This document shows positions 41,701-54,000 of a stretch of 64,000 bases of DNA, in pieces (position 1 is the first letter of the stretch; each line of letters begins with the position of its first letter). Below the pieces are notes generated by a model, which saw only the letters and a list, made by a program, of their open reading frames with translations, made no database searches and had not been told where the DNA came from. The translations under genes were made by a program, and so were the position numbers. This DNA is from Sipunculus nudus. Taxonomy: Eukaryota > Annelida > Sipuncula > Golfingiida > Sipunculidae. The stretch is taken from positions 39,648,659 to 39,712,658 of the forward strand of contig CM049313.1 in assembly GCA_026874595.1 (NCBI GenBank), given 5' to 3'.

Positions 41701-44700
41701 AGGCCAAGGAGGTGTGTAGCTGAGATATTAAGTCATGCTTGTATAATATATCAGTGACTGATACAGTTAAAAGTTGATGAACCACTTAAAACTTGTTCCA
41801 TTTTGCACACTGTGATTCTTGGTAAATGCTCATCCAGGTGATATTGCAGGTAGAATGCCTAATTCCTGATGTTGTACAATGTTATGCTTAAGTTTCTTTT
41901 AATGAGAGTTGCAAAAAGATGTAGATATATAGGAGAGAAAAAAAATATTATTTATGGATTTAAACTGCAGTTTCACCTTTTGATTGTACTGCTAAGATTT
42001 ACCAGTGAATTACATATGATTGATTTGATCAAACATGTATAACATGAAATACGAGAACTTTTGATCACTGTACCTGTCACTTTCTGCTCTGATGGCACAA
42101 ATGTTTAACAATGAAGGATGAGTTATAATGGAGAAAACCTGAAGAAAAGACAAGTTAATAGTGTGCTTTGTGTCTGGCATTGAAGTTCATAAATATCTAT
42201 TTAGTTCACTTGGAACTTTTGATCACATCCTAATGCTTATAGCAAATATCTTAGAATAAGATTTAAGAGTTAATCAGAGTGATTGTAAATCAGAAGAAAT
42301 TGTCATCAAAGACAGGATTACGCCAGCTGAAAGATGTCTTTTTTTTATGGTTTGCAGGAGAACATGAGATTACTGAGGCAGCTAGAATCTCTCCAGGCCA
42401 ACCTGGCTGACACCAAGGCTGACCTGGCATCAGTGGCCTCCGATAAAGAGAGGTTCTTCCAGGAAAAACTTGACCTTCATCAGAAAGTTCAGACACTCAC
42501 CCATGACAAGGACTGTATATCACAGGTAAGGTCAAGGTCACATGATATACAAGGCCAAGGTTGGATTTATCTTAGAGGTTACATCAAGGGCAGATCTTTT
42601 ACTAGGCAGAGTTCAGATTTGTCACAGTAAATGGCAGTGTCAGATGTGTTATAAGGACAAGGTTACATGTATCCCATAAGATCAAGGTCATTTTAATAAG
42701 GTCAAGATCAGATCAACATAGATAAGGTCAACATAAGATGTATAATTCTTCTTTGCATAAAGCTTTCTGGCTTTATTTAGGCGGCTTTAGATGACCTTCC
42801 TTCATCTTTTTCTTGAGACATTGACAGAATAAGGTTATTTCAACAAAACAGATCACTGTTCATTTTCATGTAATGACAGGTGAAGGCTTCAATAGAGACT
42901 CAGTTGAGTGAGTTGCATGAGGAGCTGGCACAAGAAACACTACAGAAAGACCAGGCCGTTGAAGAGAAGCGAGCCATGGATGCTGAGCTAGCTGCTACTA
43001 AAAAGGTGAGTACATTCACAAACTAGAATACGGGTAGTCGACAAGCGACTAAGTGTATCCGCCTAAATCAGAGTGGAACAGGTGAAGTGAGGCATGGATT
43101 GAGTGGCAAGGGGAAATAGAGTGTTGCATATTAGCATGGATGTCTGCAGCCAAATTGTGTATGCAGGTTGCCCCCCCCACCACAAAATCCAGAAAGCCGT
43201 CCAAGTTGTATACATATGCAAAATTTAAGGCAGATAAGTCAAACCATTACATGTATATGAGTGATTTTAGCCCGTGGCAGACAAACAGATGGACGCAGAG
43301 CAAAAATGGTTGCAGGTGACGCCACCAGTTTTGCGTATGATAAAGAGCTATGTGAGAACTATACACATGCAAAACTTTGGCCCAATCAGTCAAACGGTTC
43401 CCCAGATATGAGCTTGGATGCTACTGCATAAACTAGAATGCAGGTGGCGCCACCTGTCATAAAATCAAGAGAGCTGTCGGGGATGTATAAACCTGCAAAA
43501 TTTTAGGCAGATATGTCAAACCACTGCCGAGATATGAGTGATTTTATCCCATGGCAGACAAACAGACAGGAGCTGTGCAAAAATGGCTGCAGGTGGCGCC
43601 AGTAGTTTTGCGTATGATAAAGAGCTATTTGAGATCTATACACTTGCAAAATTTTGGCCCAATCGGTCAAACGGTTCCCGAGATATGAGCTTAGATGTCT
43701 GCAGCGTAAACGTGAATGTAGGTGGCGCCACCTGTCATAAAATCAGAAAAGCTATCCAGGATGTATACGCATGCCGAATTTAAGGTGAATTAGTCAAGTC
43801 ACTGCAGAGATATGAGTGATTTTAACCCAAGGCAGATGAACAGTTGGACACTGTGCAAACATGGTTGCAGGTGGCGCCACCATTTTTGGTGTATGTTATA
43901 AAGCTCTCCAAGGGCTACATTTGTGCAAAAGAATTTTCCTGATCGGTCAAACGGTTCCCGAGATATGAGCTTGGATGTCTGCAGCGTAAACGTGAATGTA
44001 GGTGGCGCCACCTGTCATAAAATCAGAAAAACTATCCAGGATGTATATGCATGCCAAATTTCAGGTGAATTAGTCCAGTCACTGCAGAGATATGAGTGAT
44101 TTTAACCCAAGGCAGATGAACAGATGGACACTGCAAACATGGTTGCAGGTGGCGCCACCATTTTTGGTGTATGTTATAAAGCTCTCCAAGGGCTACATTT
44201 GTGCAAAAGAATTTTCCTGATCGGTCAAACGGTTCCCGAGATATGAGCTTGGATGTCTGCAGCGTAAACGTGAATGTAGGTGGCGCCACCTGTCATAAAA
44301 TCAGAAAAGCTATCCAGGATGTTTACACATGCCGAATTTCAGGTGAATTAGTCAAGTCACTGCAGAGATATGAGTGATTTTAACCCAAGGCAGATGAACA
44401 GATGGACACTGTGCAAACATGGTTGCAGGTGGCCCCACCATTTTTGGTGTATGTTATAAAGCTCTCCAAGGGCTACATTTGTGCAAAAAAAATTTTCCTG
44501 ATCGGTCAAACGGTTCCCGAGATATGTGGGTTTATGTGTGGAAACAGACGCACAAACGGACGCAGAGCGCAGAGGAAAGGTCAGAGGTCAAAACAAAATC
44601 GGGGCGCAGCAGTTCACATGTGAACGAAACATAATCCCGGGTTTCGTAAAATTCCGCCCAGCGGTTACGGAGGAGTTCTACGGACACCTACACCGCGGCG

Positions 44701-44955
44701 GCGGCGGCGGCGTGCAGCTGAAAACATAGTATCCGCAAAACTCTGTTTTGGCGGATACAATAACATTCAGCCTTGTCAATTTGCAATTAATAAATCACAA
44801 GACAGATTTCTTTATGGGCTGCATAGTAACAGATTAGTTTATATGCTGACTTTTTCGGAAATTGTCAAATAATCTGCAAATATATTGGTTGTATGATTGT
44901 ACATTGTTAAATATGATCTAAGCAAATACAGCCATGTCTGTTCAAATAATACATA

Positions 44956-45023
<68 letters not shown>

Positions 45024-48000
45024 AATTTCTAATTGACCTTTGATTTGTATGGTGTCAACTGTCAAGGAGGCTTTTAATTGTTAAACTCCTTAAAACAATG
45101 GAACATATTTCATAAATAGCTGACAACAGGATACATAATATATATTGATGCCTTTGTCCCATACAATAGGACCTATTTCTTGTAGAGTTGAAATAACCCA
45201 AAATTATAATTCTGTGATTTAGGATATTATTTTGAAATGTTAACAGGTGAGTGAGGTGCTGTCTCAGGAGCTGGCTAACACCAAGTCAGCGCTGGAGAAG
45301 ACACAGGAGCAGCTGTCAGGGCTGGACCAGGGCAAGAAGCTGGCCCAGCAGCAGAACGCCCTCAACCAGCAAGAGATAAAAGCTCTGGAGAGTCAGCTCA
45401 GCAACCTCAAAAAGGTACAGGACTGGCAGAATAGTTCTCCAGAGTAAAACCTTGATGCTTGCTCAGATCTTGGTAATTTTATTATGGGGATATGTAGTGT
45501 ACTGAACTGTTGTGTATTTGATTGTAATATCATATAATCAGTTGTGTCTATGGAATGGGTTGAAAAATAAATTCTGACATATGGTAGAGAAATATATGTG
45601 AGACACTGTAAACTGCTAAGTGTATTAATTTTGTTTTTCAAACATACAGAGAAGTACATTTTACAAGATGTTTAACTTAATGAGGAAAAACTAACTTTAC
45701 ATAGAGCAAATAGTCCATTTTCATTAGGTTTATTAACCCCGTCTCTGCAGGGGTTTCTGATTAAGGTTAATGAGGTAGAAATCTGTTTCAGGCCATGGAG
45801 TCCATGCAGAAGGATCACAGCCAGGACAAGAGGGGACAAGAAGAACAAACAAACAAACTCAAGGTAGGATTCAGATAAAATACATTAGTGTTCAGATCTG
45901 TCCTAAATTGACGATCAGAACAACACATTTGTCTACCAACCCTAAAATAATCTGTGTCATTATTTTACTCCATTCTTCAACAACCTTTTTACTTAAACAT
46001 TGTAAGGCACTCACAGGAATGCATTAATGTTAACCAATGCTGGACATTGAAACCAGTTAAACAGAAACAAAGTACAAATTTTCACCAAGTATGTGCTTCT
46101 TAATGGGATTTTAAACATGATGAGTAGGCGGCCAGCACACTGCTGTCGTGCTAACCAGATGATTGCAGTACAGTTAGATTTAAAGAAAATTAGAAGGAAG
46201 AGAAGTGATAAAAAGGAATGGATAGAGTCATCCTAGTAGATCAGGGTCACAATCTGCACCAAAATAAAACAAATCTGTAACTGGATTAGAATTAAATGGG
46301 GCCTTCTCTGGACCAACCACCCTACCAAGTTATGTGATTATGGGGGTAATGCACAGCCTACAAGTAAACTGTTTGATGGCTTGGAGCTGCAGGTCCTGTA
46401 ATCAGTCTCCACCAGTACATCAAAGGTGAAATATTGAAGCATGAAACAACCTGTAGGAGATTTGCTCAACTGTCTAACTTACTGATTATTGCATAGCATT
46501 ATATAAAAACTTAAATGCAGAAGTCTCTACAGTACTGTTTCATTCTGATTGGATGTCTATTTTCATCCTCATTCAGTAGACAGCTCTACCTACAGGACGT
46601 GGACCTGCATTATAAAGATCAGTTCCTGTGTGTTATATTTGTAGGAAGAAATAAAACAGCTCCGTAGTACCAGGAACCAGCTGGAGACCAAATGTCATGA
46701 AGCAGAGGCAGTGAGTACATTTCAATACATTAGAACTTGAATTATGCAGAAAGCAAGGGCGTGGTATAATGGTACTTGAGCAATCTAACATTCATATATA
46801 TAGTACTAGCACTCTTCTATCTTAAAGCAGGAGCTGTTTACTTGTTTAATCATAAGTAAATCAACCTTAATAAAGCTGATTATAACAAGGGAATCTGTAG
46901 ATGTAGGGTAAATGCAGGCTATTTTGAAATTGTAACAGTGAATGCATATATGCAATTTTTCATGCTATTTTCCACTCTATTTTCAAAATGACAGAAGCTG
47001 AAGCAGAGTGAACAGAACCTGAAGGACCACTCAGCAGTGATGCAGTCTGAGATGGAGACGTGGCGGGGCAACTGTGAGAAGCTGGCAGCCTCCCTCAGCA
47101 AGAAAGACATGGAACTACAGGGACAGACCAAGAAAGCCCAGGAGTTACAGGATGAGGTACACAGTGGAATAACACAGGGGGTCAATACCTGTACATGTGG
47201 ACATTGTAGAAGTTTTCAGGAAATCTTGTAAATTTCCCTGAAATGGAATGTTGTGTATGATATATATGTATGATGTATATGAAAAAAACTGAGCAAAAGA
47301 TATCAGAGTAAACAAAAGAATGACCTACAAATTTATGTAAATCACATTCTGAACAACAGAGCTGTCAGTAATGAAGGTAAGTCTGAGTTTCAATATGTTT
47401 CTTAGGAGAATTAGAATGTTGCTCTAGATCTTAACATACGTGTATTGGTGACCCATGCACAGTTGTAAGGCTTTTTGTAAAAAATGTCTTTCTTGATTAA
47501 TGATTTAATTTGTAATGTATAATTTAACTTCTGTCATATGGAGTCAAATATCCTTACAGATGAACATGTTGAAGGTGAACCAGGACAAGTTTCAAGGTCA
47601 ATATGAGGAGTTAATGGAGGCCAGGGAACAAGCACTTAGGTATGACATTCATATGAAGTATTTACAAAGTTACACTACTTGGTATTTCAAGAAATGTTTT
47701 CTCCAAAAGGCAGGGCTGCCCTGCCATCTGTCAGAAACGTCTGAGGTAAAATATGTTGAAAATTTATATGAGGAATTTTTTAACTTTACTGAAAAAAGGC
47801 CTTGAACATGTGATCCTTTTATTGCTCATGTCAGTGCTGGCTTTATGTATTCAGAGTGTCCTAGCAGGAGATTTTAGGGGGCATGATCCAAAATGTTGCA
47901 CTGGTTGAGGGATGTATAGGCTTCCATGTTTGTGGCTGTGGATGCTGTTGTTCTCTGTACTCATTGAATATTTCTACTTGCCCCTTTGGCACCCATGGGA

Positions 48001-51000
48001 TTGGATAAACTTCCTGTTTGGCTTGGTGGCTTCTTAGGTTCAATTAAAAATTTATGCCTAGGGAGCACCCAGGGAATGAGTCTTAACACCTTTCCAACTG
48101 GTGTCCTCAGAGGTCTGAGGTTACAGCTTCAGTCCGTGATCCTTGTATCATTTTCTGTAGAATATTCTTTTTGTCCCTTGCTTCCGTGGAACGTGGGACA
48201 TTGATTTAGGTTTGTCTGTCTCTCTATCTGTCTGTCCCTCTGTCTGTCTGTCCATCAGGTTTTCATTTCAATGCAATAACTTTCCTAAATATTATTTGAT
48301 TTCATTCAAATTTGGGTCAGTGATTGCTCTCATGCATACCTTGGTTGGATTGGATTTGGAGTGTGTATCTGAAAATTTATTATCACCAGCTCCAAAACAA
48401 ATAAAAAATGTTCCCTTTTGTTCCCAATTCACAACAAAAACTATGACATGTGGAGACATATTCAGGGGACAATGAAAACTAAAACACAGGCACTGTGACA
48501 TGTGGACACATCTCTAGGGGAAAATAAAAACTAAAACATATTGAGAAAGCAAGCATGAAGATCACAGGAGGCTAAAATACCAAGAGGCAGAAGCGGAGGA
48601 CATAAATTCCACGAATTTGCTCATTATTTTAGATAATGTCTACATGTTTGAGTTTTACTGTTGTTATTTCCAGGCTCCAGGAAGAGAACCGTCGGCTGTT
48701 ACAGGAACGAGGAGAAAACCAGCAGGTCATCCAGCTACTAGAGATGCAGAAGAGTATCCTCCAGAAAGCAGTGAGTCACATGACAGGTCACATGACTGGT
48801 CACCTGAACGGTCACATGACACATAATTTAAATATATGATAGCAAAATAGGCCTTGACCATACAAGAATGCTTAAAAATAATTCATTATTTTAAGATGTC
48901 TCTTTAGGTGGAATTGCAATGTTCCTTGAATATTTAAAGTTTGTAGTAACATGTAAGAGGAAATAAATTGGTCTCAATTTCAAGGCTTTGAGCAAACAGA
49001 TCATAATAAGAAATCATGTATGATGTATAATAGCTACATTGCACAAACTTTTAAGAAAATTTATAAAGTATGTTATACATTTTGTTTGTTTAATTGGGAA
49101 AACAAAGAAACAGATTTGTTTTCTTGATGTACAGAAAGCAGGCTAATTAATTATATTTGTAAAAAGCAGGCTGTCAATAGGCCTATAATATTTTTATCAT
49201 GAAGATAATTGGAGAAGATAATTGGCAACATTTTATTATGCTTTCATGAAAGTTAAGTTTAGGATTGAGCTCAGAAAGTATTTGTAGAATAACTTGAAGA
49301 ACCACATCACAGGTACACTGAATGATATTGTCATCTTTACATTAACCTCTGCTTGATTCCAGTCTGAGGGGAGCCTGAGCAAGGTGCAAGAAAGAGAAGA
49401 GCTCCAACACCGATACCACCAGCTGTCAGGGGAACACCAGGCACTCAAGTCAGTACAACACCTCACTAATGACATCTGTTCTATTGACAAAGAAAATTGA
49501 TGTTTGTTATAACCAAGATGGTGAAAATCATAACTTTATCATTCTTATTATCATATCTTATCTTTTTAGTTCTGGTTCCTTTATGACCCTCGATCTTGCA
49601 TGATTTCTTGCATTATGTAACCACTGAGTTTGTTAATTAAGACACACATTTCTCTTGGCTTTGATTCATATGGGACACATCACATTTTAATCTGGATCCT
49701 AGTTATATTCTGGTTCTACTTGTCCAGAATGCTGGCAGAGGTATGTGGTCTCTGAGTGCTTTCTAGTCTGTTTATCCTTTTACATTAGAAATATTGATCA
49801 ATATTTGAAATTTAGTTGTATGCATGTAATGTTTTTTTTCTGCAGAGAAAAGTGTGAAGAGTTGGAGAAGATCAGGGACAGTTTAATCAAAGAAAAGGAA
49901 GAGAGACTGGTGAGTTATGTCAGTTATCCTCTACATGAATGAACATACATGATGGTTGTGTGATAGACTAGATGAGTTACTGTATGTTGAAAGTCCAAAA
50001 TTCTGTCTGGGTTAAATTTTACCTAAATGTGTGACAGTAATAAATGGATTATTATTGTTCTATATATATTTTTCTGAATTTTCTGAATTATAAACTGTCT
50101 GTCTGATTTATCTTGATCTTCAATTTTAGCTTTTGCATTTAAATGTATATTAAGCCAACAGTGACCAATAAACTACATCACCTGCATCAGCAAAAAAATC
50201 CTTATCTGAGGATCTGTTTGTTTTTATGTGATTGATATTCTGTATACTTACACCCTTAAAAAATCTTTTGAAAGCTATTTACATTCCTCAGGCTGAAGGA
50301 GACTTGTTTCTGGGTAAACAAGACACATCAGGCTTGGAGACCCGCTGTCAGGAACTTGAGAAACAGAACAGTCAGTTACGAGAAGTCAATGACAACATGA
50401 CAAAACAACTCAGAAAACTTGAGAAGGTTGGATCCTTAGTATTAAGTGTCATAACTGATTTTTATCATTTTAAATCTTGTAAACAAGTTATCCTTGTGTT
50501 ACTTTTGAAGTAAACCGTCATCAGTTCATATCGTTTGTTTTGTAATGTAAACAAATCTTGTGTACATTATATTTGTAAACATTCTTGGTATGATGTAAAT
50601 AGGAATGCAATTACAATTATGTAAATCACCAAATTAACCTTAATAAGTTAGCAGAGAAAATGGAAAACTCCTATGTACCAAGACAAAGAACCCTATATGA
50701 ATTAGTAATTGTATATGCTGCGTTTGGTCAAAATGTTTCATGCAAATTGTTCATCTTTGTTGTTATTTTACCACAAGGGGTATTCACTATTTTCCTTTTA
50801 TGTTTTCTGTTTACCTTCACTAAAATGTGTTTTACTTACAGGATGCAGTATTCACTTTCTTCGGCATTTTACTTTTTATACTGCCCTCATACAAGGGGGG
50901 TATAATATACCCTCGGTCTGTCCGTCTGTCTGGTTGTCCATTAACTTTTAGTGTTGTTGTGATAACTTAAAGGGGCTTTGATGGATTTTCACCATAACTA

Positions 51001-54000
51001 CTTACCAACACCCACACATATTTAATAGGTTCATGGGTCACTAGGCTACTTTGTGGTGTCGCCACGATAGCTTATGAATATGAAGGATTTTGATAAAACT
51101 CATCAGGAATATTAACCAATAAAATATCTCACCTAAGTTCAGTTTCCAGCAAAATCCACACATATTTAATGAGGTCAGCTCACTTTGGAGGCATCGTGGT
51201 GACTTAACAAAAATCCTATGGATTTTCATGAAACTCATTATACATATTAATCAACAGAGTCTCTCACCAGAATTAAATTCCTCAGGAGATTTCACAGAAA
51301 TTTAATGAGGTCAGAGGTCACAAGACATATAGATGCACATTTGTGGTGCTCTTTTTAGCTCAGCTGACTGTAAGTCATCTGAGCTATAGCGATCACTCTT
51401 TGTCCTTCGTCCGTCCGGCCGTCTGTCCGTTAACAGGGCAAAAATCATAACCACTGGACTTAGAACCTCGTAACTTGGGATTCTGAGAGGTCCATGAAAA
51501 ATCTCCTTGGAAACCAGAAATTAGGTCTCTGTTACCCATATCCTTCAAGCTATGGGGCCCCAAAATACCCCCCAGAAAAGTAAAAAATTCTCATTAACTA
51601 CTTGACTGATGGTCATGATATTTGGCATACATATTGATCATGAGATTTTCCATCAATTCCTGCAGACTGGTGGCGCCACCTGTATTTTTCGATTTTTAAA
51701 ATTTTTTTTCTCTGTTTTTGAGACCTTTAAAGATGTGAACATCTGTTAACAAGGCACAAATCGTAAAGACTGGACCTAGAATCTTAATTCTTGACACACT
51801 GAGAGGTCCATGAAAAATCTCCTTGGAAACCAGAAATTAGGACTCTGTTACCCATATCCTTTGAGCTATGGGGCCCCAAAGTACCCCCCAGAAAAGTCAA
51901 AAATTTCATACAAAAACTTCAATATCTCAATAACTACATCACTGATGGTCATGATTTTTGGCATACATATTGATCATGAGATGTTCCATCAGTTCCTGCA
52001 GACTGGTGGTGCCACCTGTATTGTTCGATTTTTTACGATTTTTTTCCTCTATTTTTCTAGACCTTTAAGGATGCTGTCATCTGTTAACTTGGCACAAATA
52101 GTAACGACTGGACCTAAAATCTTCATTCTTGACACACTGAGAGAACTATGAAAAGTCTCCATGGAAACCAGAAATTAGGTCTCTGTTACCCTTATCCTTC
52201 GAGCTATGGGGCCCCAAAGTACCCCCCAGAATAGTAAAAAATTTCATACAAAAACTTCAACATCTCATTAACTATATCACTGATGGTCATGATTTTTGGC
52301 ATACTTATTGATCATGAGATGTTTCTTCAGTTTCTGCAGACTGGTGGCGCCACCTGTATTTTTCAGTTTTTACGAACTGTTTTCTCTATTTTTGAGACCT
52401 TTAAAAATGTGAACAGCTGTTAACAGGGCACAAAACATAAAGACTGGACCTAGAATCTTCATTCTTGACACACTGAGAGGTCCATGAAAATTCTCCTTGG
52501 AAACCAGAAATAAGGTCTCTGTTATCCATATCCTTTGAGCTATGGGGCCACAAAGTACCCCCACAGAAAAGTCAAAAATTTCATACAAAAACTTCAATAT
52601 CTCATTAACTACTTGACTGATGGTCATGATTTTTGGCATACATATTGATCATGAGATGTTCAATCACTTCCTGTAGACTGGTGGCGCCACCTGTATTTTT
52701 GGATTTTTTACCAATTTTTTTCTCTATTTTTGAGACCTTTGAAAATGTGAACATCTGTTAACCAGGCACAAATCTTAAAGACTGGACCTAGAATCTTAAT
52801 TCTTGACACACTGAGAGGTCCATGAAAAATCTCCTTGGAAACCAGAAATTAGGTCTCTGTTACCCCTATCCTTCGAGCTATGGGGCCCCAAAGTACCCCC
52901 CAGAATAGTAAAAAATTTCATACAAAAACTTCAATATCTCAATAACTACATCACTGATGGTCATAATTTTTAGCATACATATTGATCATGAGATGTTCCA
53001 TCAGTTCCTGCAGACTGGTGGTGCCACCTGTATTGATCGATTTTTTACGATTTTTTTCCTCTATTTTTTAGACCTTTAAGGATGCTGTCATCTGTTAACT
53101 TGGCACAAATAGTAACGACTGGACCTAAAATCTTCATTCTTGACACACTGAGAGAACTATAAAAGTCTCCATGGATACCAGAAATTAGGTCTCTGTTACT
53201 CTTATCCTTCGCGCTATGGGGCCCCAAAGTACCCCCCAGAATAGTAAAAAATTTCATACAAAAACTTCAACATCTCATTAACTACATCACTGATGGTCAT
53301 GATTTTTGGCATCAGTTTCTGCAGACTGGTGGCGCCACCTGTATTTTTCAATTTTTACGAACTGTTTTCTCTATTTTTGAGACCTTTAAAAATGTGAACA
53401 GCTGTTAACAGGGCACAAAACATTAAGACTGGACCTAGAATCTTCATTCTTGACACACTGAGAGATCCATGATAAATCTTCTTGGAAACCAGAAATTAGG
53501 TCTCTGTTACCCATATCCTTCAAGCTATGGGGCCACAAAGTACCCCCACAGAAAAGTCAAAAATTTCATACAAAAACTTCAAAATCTCATTAACTACTTG
53601 ACTGATGGTCATGATTTTTGGCATTCATCTTGATCATGAGATGTTCCATCAGTTCCTGCAGACTGGTGGCGCCACCTGTATTTTTAGATTTTTTACGAAT
53701 TGTTTTCTCTATTTTGAGACCTTTAAAAATGTGAACATCTGTTAACAAGGCACAAATCGTAAAGACTGGACCTAGAATCTTAGTTCTTGACACACTGAGA
53801 GGTCCATGAAAAGTCTCCAGGGAAACGAGAAATTAGGTCTCTGTTACCCATATCCTTTGAGCTATGGGGCCCCAAAGTATCCCCCCATAATAATGGAAAA
53901 TTTCATACAAAAACTGCAGTATCTCAATAACTACAAAACAATTTTTCTGAAACTTACACCAATTATCGGGTCACATGTGAACTGGTGCCTAACCAATTTG

